This document shows, piece after piece, positions 18,723-27,774 of a DNA stretch of 64,000 bases. The stretch spans positions 131,852 to 195,851 of the forward strand of contig NZ_QUDR01000004.1 in NCBI RefSeq assembly GCF_003477605.1, given 5' to 3'. The position numbers and the translations under genes were made by a program. The DNA is from Clostridium sp. AF37-5 (GTDB taxonomy: Bacteria > Bacillota > Clostridia > Lachnospirales > Lachnospiraceae). The notes below the pieces were generated by a model. That model was given only the letters and a program-made list of their open reading frames with translations, was not told where the DNA came from and ran no database searches. How positions within the stretch are numbered: position 1 is the first letter of the stretch; each line of letters starts with the position of its first letter.

Positions 18723-20105
18723 CTACATAATTCGATTCAAAAATTCTACATAGCCTTTTTTCGTTTCATAAACATCAGCTTTGCTTGTAATTTCCCACGG
18801 TGCATGCATATTGAGAACGGCAACGCCGCAGTCAATGACATCCATGCCATACAGCGCCATAATATAAGCAATGGTTCCACCGCCACCGACATCTACTTTT
18901 CCAAGTTCGGCCGTCTGATAAGCCACCTTGGCATCTTTTAAGATACCACGGATTTGTGCCATAAATTCGGCATTTGCATCATTACTTCCCGATTTTCCGC
19001 GGGAACCGGTAAATTTGTTAAATACCATACCGCGTCCAAAGTAAGCTGCATTTTTCTTTTCATAAGCGGATGCATAAACCGGGTCAAATGCGGCGCTTAC
19101 ATCCGATGAGAGCATTTTTGAATTTGCAAGACATCGGCGAAGGGCAAGGTCTGAATACTGTCCGCACACAGAGAGCACTTCTGCTACTGTATTTTCAAAG
19201 ACACGGGAACGCATGCCAGTCGCACCGACACTGCCGATTTCTTCTTTGTCTACAAGCAGGCAGCAGGTTGTGTATTCCGTATTTTCCACCTCTAGCATTG
19301 CCACCAAAGAGGTATAAGCGCAGACACGGTCATCCTGTCCATACGCCATAATCATGCTGGCATCCAGACCAGACTCACGTGATTTTCCTGCCGGTACCAC
19401 TTCCAGTTCTGCCGAAAGGAAGTCTTCTTCTTCCATATCATATTTTTCTTTTAAAATAGAAAGAATCTGTTTGCTGACCGCCTCTTTTTCTGCACCTTTT
19501 AATGGGCGGCTTCCCACTAAAATATCAAGGGCTTCTCCCTCAATGACTTTGTTGGCTTTTTTCTCCATGTTTTCACCAGCCAGATGAATCAGCAAATCCG
19601 TCACACAGAATACCGGATCATTTTCATCTTCACCAATGCACACATCTACAATTGTTCCGTCATTTTTTGCAATCACGCCATGAATCGCAAGCGGCAGCGT
19701 TACCCACTGGTATTTTTTGATACCGCCATAGTAATGTGTATCCAGATAAGCAAGTTCGGTATCTTCATACAGTGGATTCTGTTTGATATCCAGACGCGGT
19801 GAATCAATATGTGCTCCTAAGATTGCCATTCCTTTTTCAAGGGGCTGTTTTCCTATCTGAAACAAAGCAAGCGATTTCTTCATATTAACAGCATACAATT
19901 TGTCGCCGGCTTTCACCTGTTTTCCTTCCTCTATCACTTTTTTTAAGTCGCGATATCCGGCTGCTTCCGCCATCACAACCGCCTGTTTCACACATTCGCG
20001 CTCCGTCTTTCCGGCATCCAGAAACTTTCTGTATGACTCATTCAATTTTTCTAATTCAGAAACTTCTGCTTCTGTATATTCTTTCCATGCATTTTTACGT
20101 TCCAT
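18723..20105 (-). CDS. M18-family aminopeptidase
   Basis: Zinc aminopeptidase removing N-terminal, often acidic, residues from peptides. About 460 residues. Metal ligands are visible in GAHIDSPRLD, DKEEIGSVGATG and the C-terminal NMHAPWEITSKADVYET. The start is taken as the ATG at 20105, 9 nt from AAAGG; the ATG at 20111 is 3 nt away and would add two residues. It follows a small hypothetical gene and truA and may be read with them. Confidence 0.93.
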   Translation of the reverse strand: MERKNAWKEYTEAEVSELEKLNESYRKFLDAGKTERECVKQAVVMAEAAGYRDLKKVIEEGKQVKAGDKLYAVNMKKSLALFQIGKQPLEKGMAILGAHIDSPRLDIKQNPLYEDTELAYLDTHYYGGIKKYQWVTLPLAIHGVIAKNDGTIVDVCIGEDENDPVFCVTDLLIHLAGENMEKKANKVIEGEALDILVGSRPLKGAEKEAVSKQILSILKEKYDMEEEDFLSAELEVVPAGKSRESGLDASMIMAYGQDDRVCAYTSLVAMLEVENTEYTTCCLLVDKEEIGSVGATGMRSRVFENTVAEVLSVCGQYSDLALRRCLANSKMLSSDVSAAFDPVYASAYEKKNAAYFGRGMVFNKFTGSRGKSGSNDANAEFMAQIRGILKDAKVAYQTAELGKVDVGGGGTIAYIMALYGMDVIDCGVAVLNMHAPWEITSKADVYETKKGYVEFLNRIM

Positions 20106-20157
20106 TTTCATTTTCCTTTCTATTCATAATATCCGCAGATTTTTCTACGGTGTTTTT

Positions 20158-20397
20158 TCAGACGTCTTCCTCATCAAACTCTACTACAACGTAAAATCCT
20201 TTTTCCGTATGCTTTATTTCCTGCACAATGCCTGTCCGCGACTGCAGCCGCTCCCTGAATATATAGTTTCCGGACATCGCAACTGCCGGATTGATTGTGT
20301 AATAATAAGCACTTGGCAAAACACCTTCAGTAATGGTGACCTCGTCTCCTTCTTTTACGAGATTCGGACGCTCCATTTTAAATTCCATTCGTCTCAT
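20158..20397 (-). CDS. Small conserved-looking hypothetical protein (79 aa)
   Basis: A strong GGGAGG sits 6 nt before the ATG, and the gene is packed 18 bp after truA and about 50 bp before the M18 aminopeptidase, so it is very probably translated. The sequence is rich in short beta-prone stretches (EVTITEGVL, FYVVVEFDEEDV) and has no membrane segment. I do not recognise a family. A small SH3-like beta barrel is conceivable from the pattern, but this is a guess. Confidence 0.7.
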   Translation of the reverse strand: MRRMEFKMERPNLVKEGDEVTITEGVLPSAYYYTINPAVAMSGNYIFRERLQSRTGIVQEIKHTEKGFYVVVEFDEEDV

Positions 20398-20415
20398 CCA
20401 ATGCCTCCCGTCTTT

Positions 20416-21156
20416 TTAATCATAAAGAACCCGCACCAACGTAAGCCCTTTCGCAGGTGCCGTCACGCCCGCAAGCGCACGTTCTTTCTTTGCAAATACT
20501 TCATCAATCGATTCTGCCATTCTTTCGCCCATGCCAACCTCGACAAGAGTTCCCGTTAAAATACGGACCATATTGTACAAAAAACCACTGCCATAAAAGG
20601 TCAGATAAATCCGATTTTCATCCTCCGTTATCGTGATGTCGTACAAATTTCGTACGGTCGACTTTTTACGTGAGGCTTTGGTGCAAAACCCTTTAAAATC
20701 GTGCTCGCCGACAAGTTTTTCCACCGCTTGTTTCATCCGCATGACATCCAATTCTTTGTCCATCTGCCACATGTACTTTCTGCCAAATACATCAAATCCG
20801 TCCTTTTTGCAAAGACAGTATTCATATACTTTTCCGGTTGCATTGAGACGGCTGTGGAATCGCTCCCCCGCCTCTTCTACTTTCAGTATCCGTATATCTT
20901 CCGGTAAATATTCATTTAACACATCCTGCAATTGCTGCGTTGTTTTTTCTGTATTTAAACGAAAATTTGCAACCTGCTCTTTGGCATGCACACCTGCATC
21001 CGTACGTCCGGCTCCATCAATTGTCACAGGAAATCCCATCTGCTTTGACAGCACTTGTTCAATCCGTCCCTGAATCGTATTTTTTTCTCCCTGCTGCCTC
21101 TGCCATCCACGGTAACGGCTTCCATCATACTGTATTTTAATGCGGTAATTACTCAC
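20416..21156 (-). CDS. truA: tRNA pseudouridine(38-40) synthase TruA
   Basis: Isomerises uridines 38-40 in the tRNA anticodon arm. The 246 residues have catalytic Asp in GAGRTDAGVHA, the opening RIKIQYDGSRYRGWQRQ and the C-terminal FLYNMVR motif. The start is GTG at 21156, overlapping the stop of the upstream gene as GTGA, which suggests translational coupling. Confidence 0.96.
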   Translation of the reverse strand: MSNYRIKIQYDGSRYRGWQRQQGEKNTIQGRIEQVLSKQMGFPVTIDGAGRTDAGVHAKEQVANFRLNTEKTTQQLQDVLNEYLPEDIRILKVEEAGERFHSRLNATGKVYEYCLCKKDGFDVFGRKYMWQMDKELDVMRMKQAVEKLVGEHDFKGFCTKASRKKSTVRNLYDITITEDENRIYLTFYGSGFLYNMVRILTGTLVEVGMGERMAESIDEVFAKKERALAGVTAPAKGLTLVRVLYD

Positions 21157-21695
21157 AGTCTGTCTCCCCGGTCACTTTCATATTTTTCTCTCATACGAAG
21201 TTCCGCCATAATTCTCTCGAATCCGTCTTCGTCATCCTCTAACGACAAATCCAGACTCACGGCAATATTATTCAATATGTGCTCTGTTAAATCATCCTGC
21301 ATTTCTTCCAGAATCCGAATTTTCTCATGACACGATTCTGCATCCAAGAAGGCAAGCATCTTCTGAATTGCCTCCGGCACTTCCGGTTCTTTTGCTTCTT
21401 CCGGTTTCTCGGCTTCTGCCGGCTCGTCATCCATAATTTCTCCCTTGGAAATTCTTGGCTGCTTATTCGGCAAATCTTCTCTTTTTTCAATCTGTTTTCT
21501 TCCAACCAGTGGCAATTCTGCAAATTCTTTTACATACTCAGCAAAAAACTGCCGTTTTTCCATAACAAAATGGTCATAGGGTTTTGTCAATTCCTGATAA
21601 CAGATTACTTCCTGATAAGTAGGCTTTGTCTGGGCTCTTGCAATAATCTGTACAGGCGCCCCTGTCTGCTTGTGGTAAAACAATCTTGATGTCAT
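21153..21695 (-). CDS. Hypothetical protein with acidic Pro/Glu-rich C-terminal half
   Basis: About 180 residues. The N-terminal half (MTSRLFYHKQTGAPVQ, then EVICYQELTKPYDHFVME) looks globular. The second half is acidic and Glu/Pro/Lys-rich (about residues 90-115), followed by a helical stretch. It is coupled to truA by a 4-base overlap. ATG 21695 has AAGGA at 9 nt; an in-frame GTG at 21704 abuts the ribosome site and is less likely. No family recognised; a role in translation is suggested only by the truA neighbour. Confidence 0.72.
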   Translation of the reverse strand: MTSRLFYHKQTGAPVQIIARAQTKPTYQEVICYQELTKPYDHFVMEKRQFFAEYVKEFAELPLVGRKQIEKREDLPNKQPRISKGEIMDDEPAEAEKPEEAKEPEVPEAIQKMLAFLDAESCHEKIRILEEMQDDLTEHILNNIAVSLDLSLEDDEDGFERIMAELRMREKYESDRGDRL

Positions 21696-21743
21696 CCCAA
21701 ACACTTCCTTTATAGTTTATAGTCAATCTTATCATAACAAAAA

Positions 21744-21790
21744 AAACGGGAAACCGCAAGAAGCATAAAGCTCTTTAGGGTTTCCCGTTT
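21744..21790. terminator. Bidirectional intrinsic terminator
   Basis: A perfect 12-bp stem, AAACGGGAAACC against GGTTTCCCGTTT, with A-rich and T-rich flanks. It lies just downstream of the fibronectin-III gene on the minus strand and upstream of the truA cluster, isolating the two units. Confidence 0.85.
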
Positions 21791-21802
21791 CGCTTTTATT
21801 TT

Positions 21803-22999
21803 TTAGTATACCGTAGCACTGCTTACGATTTTACTGGATACTTTTTTCTTACCGACCTTTGTCTGGTATCTCAACTGAATATAATATCTTTTTCCTTTTT
21901 TCAGTTTTTTCTTACCACACTTTGTAATCGTATAACTGGATTTCTTTGAGCTTAAGGATTTCACTTTCTTAAATCCACCATTTGATTTTGTGGATACATA
22001 TACCTGATAACCGCTGGCACCGGAAACTTTCTTCCATTTCAAATAAATCTTTTTACCATTACTGCTGCGTTTTGCCGTTACTTTCTTACTGGATGCATGA
22101 TATGTATATGGAGACCATGCACCATAATAAACTTTATTTCCAACAGTCACATAAGCTCTTACACGGGCTTTTACGAAAATTCCTCTTGGAAATGGTTTTA
22201 CATAGGTGTAAGAACTTGTTGATGTAGCTCTGAAATATGTCTTTTTGCCATTTGCAGATTTCACTTCATACTGATAACCATCCGCATTGTTTACATCTGT
22301 CCAGATATATTTTGCTTCTTTCAGCGAATCCCAATAATACTGCATAGCAATCCGGCTTACTTTAATCGGAATCGCTTTCATCTCTACACCACTGCACTGG
22401 TCACCGGTTACTGTGCCGCCGGTCACATTTTTCACAGCAGCTACTGAAAATTTGGTAGATGTCGTTGCAGCAACACCGGTAATCGTTGCAGAATTTGTTG
22501 CTGATGTACCAATCTGTGTCCAATTGTAGTTAATATACCCATAAATCACATAAGAAGCTGCTCCTGCAGATGCATTCCATGACATGGAAACTGAATTCAC
22601 ACCTGCTGCTGTCTGTGTTAATCCGGTAACCTCCGTCGGTTTTGTCGATACGATAGCCGTCTCAGAAACACCGACCATCACATGAGTTCCCGAATAGTGA
22701 CTACCATTGTATGCCACGACACGTGCATAATAGCTGGCACCTTGTGTTAAATTATATACCGAATCACTTGGTGATGAACTGTATTCCATATCGATCCAGT
22801 TTTTTCCATCCTGGCTAAACTGTGTATGGTAGTGTCCGGCTCCAAGCTGGGCATTCCATGCCAAATCCACGTAACTACTTCCTGCACCAGTCTGCTTTAC
22901 ACCCATGTTCACTGCTGCTTTACTCTGCGTTCCCGCTGCAAGGAAAACAACAAATGCAAAGACACATGCGGATAAAATTTTCGTGATACCTTTTTTCAT
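21803..22999 (-). CDS. Secreted fibronectin type III repeat protein
   Basis: 398 residues with a signal peptide (ILSACVFAFVVFLAAG, cleavage near SKA-AVN). Four fibronectin-III-like units can be followed: a Trp at each strand B (VDLAWNA, VSMSWNA, KYIWTDV, IYLKWKK) and Tyr/Ala at later strands (YYARVVAYNG, TKFSVAAVK, VKARVRAYV, YYIQLRYQ). The C-terminal half is strongly Lys-rich. No catalytic domain, sortase motif or membrane anchor is visible, so it is probably a wall-associated or released binding/scaffold protein. Confidence 0.85.
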   Translation of the reverse strand: MKKGITKILSACVFAFVVFLAAGTQSKAAVNMGVKQTGAGSSYVDLAWNAQLGAGHYHTQFSQDGKNWIDMEYSSSPSDSVYNLTQGASYYARVVAYNGSHYSGTHVMVGVSETAIVSTKPTEVTGLTQTAAGVNSVSMSWNASAGAASYVIYGYINYNWTQIGTSATNSATITGVAATTSTKFSVAAVKNVTGGTVTGDQCSGVEMKAIPIKVSRIAMQYYWDSLKEAKYIWTDVNNADGYQYEVKSANGKKTYFRATSTSSYTYVKPFPRGIFVKARVRAYVTVGNKVYYGAWSPYTYHASSKKVTAKRSSNGKKIYLKWKKVSGASGYQVYVSTKSNGGFKKVKSLSSKKSSYTITKCGKKKLKKGKRYYIQLRYQTKVGKKKVSSKIVSSATVY

Positions 23000-23142
23000 C
23001 TTTTACTCTCCTTTTCTTTTCAAACTCAATCTGTGATAAATCAGATTAAATAATAATATAATACCGTCTCAATTATATAGCAGGTACATTTTATTTGTCA
23101 AGCAACAACGCGCAAAATTCAGGTAAATTTGATGTAAATCAT

Positions 23143-24927
23143 TTAACAATTCTTTTCCTTTATCAGGCGCACTAATTTGTGTCTGAATGCTTTTTCGTAA
23201 ACGTTTCCGGAATCGAACGCATACTTATTAAAATCGAACCGACTGTTTGCAATACGCTCCCTCGTATAAAATTTGTCTTCACCGTTTTGAAATGTCACCC
23301 ATACAGCACCGGTCAGTTCCTCTGTCGTATAGTCTGATTTTTCCACCATCATCGGAATTGCCTTTTTACTAAGAAGAAATACGTGAGCGTAAGTGCCTAC
23401 CGTCTCAGCCAAACGATTAATATTAATCTGACGCTCGGAGTCCTCTTCTTCCACAGCCAGAATAACCGGCAGTGTACGCGAATGGTCTGCGATAAATTCA
23501 CTCAACATCTCAATTTCCTTCATTTTTTCTACTTTATGAGGCTTTGTCATCATTGGAATCACATCTGTATAACCAATCTTTCTAAAAATTTCATCTACAA
23601 AACGAGGTTTGTTAAAACTGTCACGAATCAAACGGTCCGGATTATGACAATAATCACAATCCACTTTCATACGAATATAGTCGCTTCGCTCCAAAATCAC
23701 CTTAGTACGCCATACCACTCCTTTACGCTCCGCATCCGCGTGCTCAAATGTAAGTTTATAAAATCCAAGGCTTATATTCCCTAGTATTTGTAAATAATAT
23801 CCTGCTTCATGGTATTCATAATCAATCGGTGTATCCGGTATTCCTTCCACAATATTCTGCAGCCGTCCCTGTGCCCATCCGGCAATGAATTTCACCGCCG
23901 TTAAAAATTCTTCATTTAAATCTCTTTGCGGGTCATGCGACAAAGTCACTTTTAGCTGGAATGAAGGCGTCACATCCAAAGGATTCAGTTCCAGTCTTTC
24001 ATTTCGCTGAGGCTTCTCTACCTTTAATATGTCATGACATATTTTCGCAAGTTTGCGTTTTAACTTTGGCTCGTAATCCGCTACGGAATCATTAATGACT
24101 TTTACTATTAAATTGTAAGTAATTTTTTCATGGTAACCATCTCGAAGCAGTGCAAACAATACTTCCGGTCTGTTACATCGGTACAGACAGTAAGCTGCTT
24201 CTTCATTTTCATCCAAAAATTGACAGATTTCTTCTGCCAATGGCTCTAAATCAAACCGCAGGCGGAATTTTGCCTTAAGCATCATTTCCCACTTTCGCTC
24301 GGTATAATGATAATCTGCCAGCTTTTCAAATACATTTAATGTCGTCCAGTCACAAAGTTCCAGATTGGCAAGAACGCTGTTTAAGGTCCTTGACAAATCC
24401 TCGCGCCAAAAATCATCACCATACGGTGATTTGTAACGCATATCGTGTTCAATCTCATGCCATCCCTCGAAAGAAATGGTGCGAAGCTGAACTTCAAACG
24501 TCGCATCAATCGGCAGAAAACTAATGTCTCCATTATAGACACGCTGATATTCTTCCGGCACCCAGAACACGCCATTTAACTTAGATGCCTTAAATTCTTC
24601 TTCGGTATTGTCCGTTTTAGACCACTCGCCCACCTGCCGAAATGTTTTCTCCAAAATCGTCCGCACAATATCCATATCATCCTGATAATACACAACGACA
24701 CGCAGTCCAATTAGATCCTGCATCTTCTTGTCGTGTTCCCCAAATCCATACCCCGGTTTTTCTAATTTCTGTGCAATGGAAAATGGTGTCTTCGCACGGC
24801 TGAAAATGCGAAAATAGATACCTGCACGGTTCAATATATTGCGAATGTCCTCTTCCAGCCTGTCTCCAATTCCTTCCACCTGTCGTATATGCATATTCTT
24901 TTGTATTTCATCTACATTATATTTCAA
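23143..24927 (-). CDS. RelA/SpoT-fold nucleotidyltransferase-like protein with long uncharacterised C-terminal region
   Basis: 594 residues. Residues about 38-170 resemble the (p)ppGpp synthetase domain: DLIGLRVVVYY (71-81) with the expected metal-binding Asp, and FEVQLRTISFEGWHEIEH (144-161) with the expected Glu. The segment that should hold the GTP-stacking Tyr (GYRSYH or GYQSLH type) instead reads SKLNGVFWVPEEY (115-127). There is no HD hydrolase, TGS or ACT domain. About 400 further residues are not recognised. It may be an active divergent alarmone synthetase, a related pyrophosphokinase or a degenerate sensor. Single-gene unit, divergent from nadA. Confidence 0.78.
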   Translation of the reverse strand: MKYNVDEIQKNMHIRQVEGIGDRLEEDIRNILNRAGIYFRIFSRAKTPFSIAQKLEKPGYGFGEHDKKMQDLIGLRVVVYYQDDMDIVRTILEKTFRQVGEWSKTDNTEEEFKASKLNGVFWVPEEYQRVYNGDISFLPIDATFEVQLRTISFEGWHEIEHDMRYKSPYGDDFWREDLSRTLNSVLANLELCDWTTLNVFEKLADYHYTERKWEMMLKAKFRLRFDLEPLAEEICQFLDENEEAAYCLYRCNRPEVLFALLRDGYHEKITYNLIVKVINDSVADYEPKLKRKLAKICHDILKVEKPQRNERLELNPLDVTPSFQLKVTLSHDPQRDLNEEFLTAVKFIAGWAQGRLQNIVEGIPDTPIDYEYHEAGYYLQILGNISLGFYKLTFEHADAERKGVVWRTKVILERSDYIRMKVDCDYCHNPDRLIRDSFNKPRFVDEIFRKIGYTDVIPMMTKPHKVEKMKEIEMLSEFIADHSRTLPVILAVEEEDSERQININRLAETVGTYAHVFLLSKKAIPMMVEKSDYTTEELTGAVWVTFQNGEDKFYTRERIANSRFDFNKYAFDSGNVYEKAFRHKLVRLIKEKNC

Positions 24928-25012
24928 TCCCCCATACCTTCTTTCTCAAAGCAATCTTTTTTTATTTTACCATTGTTTGGGTGAAAAAGAAAGCAGATTC
25001 AGAAATTCGTTT

Positions 25013-25192
25013 GTATCAAGTGTTCGTTGGCACTTTTTTTTGTTTTCCGTAATTCCGTAGAAAAGCTTTGCGTCTCGTGGGCACTCCCGTTTAACAAACA
25101 CGTAAGGGTATGGGCATGCAAAATACGCAAGCCTCATACCCACGTGTTTGTACCCACGAGTCACAAAGTTTTTCTACGGAATTACGGAAGCC
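25013..25192. repeat. Dispersed palindromic repeat, copy B (full length)
   Basis: A 180-bp element whose outer arms, 25045-25081 and 25153-25189, are inverted repeats matching at 34 of 37 positions. Nested inside is a second inverted repeat (ACAAACACGT against ACGTGTTTGT, with GGGTATG against CATACCC). It opens with the shared GTATCAAGTGTTCGTTGGCAC. No open frame of note and no transposase are present. Confidence 0.85.
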
Positions 25193-25500
25193 GAATAAAG
25201 GGACATCAAACACCCGGAGCAAACTATTTGTTTTACCCTCCACCGCTTTTAACAATCCCCCCAATTTCAATTCACAAACAATTCACAAATTATATTAAAT
25301 TTGAACACCGTTTCGACACATTTGACTTTTATACTAAAGCCATAAGTTGAAACAAAGAACAACTTCAACTTATATGACAAATGCCAATTTCACATTTTTG
25401 ATATTTTTTCATAAAACTCCTCTTTCAAAAGGGCGGCTGGGTTACCAGTCGCCCTTTCCCTTTTGTAAAGCTGTTACAGCAAATTTAATTTCTTTCTGTC
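25193..25500. other. Gene-free AT-rich interval with two hairpins
   Basis: Between repeat copy B and the nadA promoter. It holds an inverted repeat ATAAGTTGAA-N12-TTCAACTTAT (25342-25373), preceded by a -10-like TATACT at 25330 without a convincing -35, and a strong terminator-like hairpin at 25428-25457. No coding potential was seen. Confidence 0.5.
25428..25457. terminator. Terminator-like GC-rich hairpin upstream of nadA
   Basis: AAAGGGCG-G-CTGG, loop GTTA, CCAG-T-CGCCCTTT, followed on the plus strand by CCCTTTTG. It lies 44 bp before the nadA -35 and may insulate the operon or end a short upstream transcript. Confidence 0.6.
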
Positions 25501-25538
25501 TTGTCAGATGTAAAGTTTTGTGTTATGATAGGACACAA
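25501..25538 (+). promoter_or_regulatory. nadA promoter with inverted repeat around the -10 (candidate NiaR operator)
   Basis: TTGTCA (25501-25506), 17 bp spacer, TATGAT (25524-25529). The -10 is bracketed by TTGTGT (25518-25523) and ACACAA (25533-25538), a perfect 6-bp inverted repeat with 9-bp spacing. As the NAD repressor NiaR is encoded in the same operon, autogenous control here is likely, but binding is inferred. Confidence 0.65.
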
Positions 25539-25561
25539 TACACAGAAAGGAACAGATAATT

Positions 25562-26470
25562 ATGTCTGATTTACAAAACCGTATTAAACAATTGAAACAA
25601 GAAAAAAATGCTGTTATTCTGGCACATTACTACGTTCATGACGAGGTACAGGAAATTGCTGACTACATCGGCGATTCCTTCTACTTAAGCAAAGTTGCCA
25701 CGAAAACAGATGCTGATACCATCGTCTTTTGCGGTGTTTCGTTTATGGGCGAGAGCGCCAAAATCTTAAACCCGGAAAAGACTGTACTTATGCCGGATGA
25801 AACAGCAGACTGTCCGATGGCACACATGGCGGATATCGACCGAATTGAAGAACTCCGCAAAGAATATCCGGATTTAGCAGTTGTCTGCTACATCAATTCG
25901 ACGGCAGAATTAAAGTGCCACGCAGATGTCTGTGTGACTTCTTCCAATGCAATCCGCATTGTAAAGGCACTTCCAAATAAGAACATTTTCTTTATTCCGG
26001 ATGAAAACCTGGGACGTTTTGTTGCTAAACAGGTACCGGAAAAGAATTTTATTTTCAATGACGGCTATTGTCATGTACACGCATCTATCCGGAAGGATCA
26101 GGTAGAAGCTGCTAAAAAAGCTCATCCGAATGCACCTTTTATCGTTCACCCGGAGTGCCGCCCGGAAATTCTTGATTTGGCAGATTTCATTGGCAGTACA
26201 TCCGAAATCATTGATTACGCTTCATCTGCCGATGCCAAAGAATTTATCATTGGTACGGAACTTGGCGTTTTATATGAACTAAAAAAACAAAACCCTGACA
26301 AGACCTTTTATTCGGCAGGTTCTGCTCAGTGTTGTCCAAATATGAAAAAGATTACACTCGAAAAAATTGTCCATGTTTTAGAGACAGGGGAGCATTCGAT
26401 GTCTGTCACGGATGAAATGCGCACACAGGCAAACCGCCCTTTGGAGCGGATGCTTGAACTGGCAAAGTAA
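25562..26470 (+). CDS. nadA: Quinolinate synthase A
   Basis: 4Fe-4S enzyme condensing iminoaspartate with dihydroxyacetone phosphate to quinolinate in de novo NAD synthesis. The 302 residues have cluster cysteines in TAELKCHADVCVT, VHPECRPEI and SAQCCPNMKK, and the opening AVILAHYYVHDEVQEIADYI. AAAGG precedes the ATG. First gene of nadA-nadB-nadC-niaR. Confidence 0.97.
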   Translation: MSDLQNRIKQLKQEKNAVILAHYYVHDEVQEIADYIGDSFYLSKVATKTDADTIVFCGVSFMGESAKILNPEKTVLMPDETADCPMAHMADIDRIEELRKEYPDLAVVCYINSTAELKCHADVCVTSSNAIRIVKALPNKNIFFIPDENLGRFVAKQVPEKNFIFNDGYCHVHASIRKDQVEAAKKAHPNAPFIVHPECRPEILDLADFIGSTSEIIDYASSADAKEFIIGTELGVLYELKKQNPDKTFYSAGSAQCCPNMKKITLEKIVHVLETGEHSMSVTDEMRTQANRPLERMLELAK

Positions 26471-26487
26471 GGAAGGGAGATATTCTC

Positions 26488-27774
26488 ATGAAACATACCG
26501 ATTTTTTAATTGTAGGAACAGGGGCCGCCGGTTTATTCTGCGCCCTTCAGATTCCAAGCGATAAACAGGTTCTCATGATTACCAAAGAAGACGCTGACGA
26601 AAGCGATTCCTTTTTAGCGCAGGGCGGTATCTGTGTCTTAAAGTCGAACGATGATTACGACAGTTATTTTGAAGATACCATGCGTGCCGGGCACTATGAA
26701 AACCGAAAAGAATCCGTCGATATTATGATCCGCTCCTCGCAATCGATTATTAAGCAATTGGTGGAGTACGGCGTGGATTTCAAACGTGAAAATGGCGAGT
26801 TCTGCTACACCAGGGAAGGTGGTCACTCCGATTCACGTATTTTATTCCACGAAGATATTACCGGGGAAGAAATCACAAGCACACTTCTGGCGCGGACGAG
26901 AGAACGCGAAAACATTACCATTTTAGAACATACCACCATGTACGATTTTCTTATGGCAGATAATATTTGCTATGGCGTAATGGCTCAGATGGCGGATGGC
27001 TCAAAGGAAAAAATCACCGCTGATTATACGATGTTAGCATGCGGTGGACTTGGCGGCATTTACAAACATTCGACGAATTACCGCCATATTACCGGAGATG
27101 CTTTGGCAATTGCTAAAAATCATGGCATCCGGTTAGAGCACATTGACTACATCCAGATTCACCCGACTACTTTGTACTCCGAAAAACCGGGACGTCGCTT
27201 TCTGATTTCCGAATCCGTGCGCGGTGAGGGTGCGATTCTGCTGAATAAAGAGGGTAATCGTTTTGTCAATGAACTGCTGCCCCGCGACTTATTAACAAAA
27301 GAAGTCCACAAACAGATGGCAATTGATGACATGCCTTATGTCCGTCTATCGATGGCACCGATTCCAAAAGAAACGATTATCAGCCATTTTCCAAACATTT
27401 ACAAACGCTGTCTGGAAGAGGGCTACGACTGCACAAAAGAACCAATTCCTGTCGTTCCGGCACAGCATTATTTTATGGGTGGTATCTGGGTTGACAAAGA
27501 CAGCCACACTTCTGCCGGACATCTGTATGCGATTGGCGAGACGAGCTGCAACGGTGTACACGGAAAAAACCGTTTGGCAAGCAATTCTCTGTTGGAGAGT
27601 TTAGTATTTGCCCGCCGTGCTGCCACACATGCAATGGAAGAATATACCGCTTTGCCGGAAAAAACTTTTGATGATATTTTGCAAAATGATACATTAACAA
27701 ACCTCACCGGATCCTACCACAAGGAATTGTTAGAGGCCATTGAAAAAGAAAGGGAGAAAACAAATCATGAATGA
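26488..27774 (+). CDS. nadB: L-aspartate oxidase
   Basis: FAD enzyme oxidising L-aspartate to iminoaspartate, the NadA substrate. The 428 residues show the dinucleotide fold VGTGAAGLFCAL, the flavin-site motif FLAQGGI and the substrate loop EGGHSDSRIL. It is about 100 residues shorter than typical E. coli or Bacillus NadB; the usual C-terminal helical domain appears absent. Starts 17 bp after nadA with GGGAG upstream, and its 3' end overlaps nadC by 8 bp. Confidence 0.94.
   Translation: MKHTDFLIVGTGAAGLFCALQIPSDKQVLMITKEDADESDSFLAQGGICVLKSNDDYDSYFEDTMRAGHYENRKESVDIMIRSSQSIIKQLVEYGVDFKRENGEFCYTREGGHSDSRILFHEDITGEEITSTLLARTRERENITILEHTTMYDFLMADNICYGVMAQMADGSKEKITADYTMLACGGLGGIYKHSTNYRHITGDALAIAKNHGIRLEHIDYIQIHPTTLYSEKPGRRFLISESVRGEGAILLNKEGNRFVNELLPRDLLTKEVHKQMAIDDMPYVRLSMAPIPKETIISHFPNIYKRCLEEGYDCTKEPIPVVPAQHYFMGGIWVDKDSHTSAGHLYAIGETSCNGVHGKNRLASNSLLESLVFARRAATHAMEEYTALPEKTFDDILQNDTLTNLTGSYHKELLEAIEKEREKTNHE

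Noticed and set aside
18723..20105. Considered M18 aminopeptidase as a defence or toxin component with the nearby C39-like protein
   Set aside because: It is a full-length housekeeping enzyme next to truA; no toxin, immunity or mobile-element genes are close.
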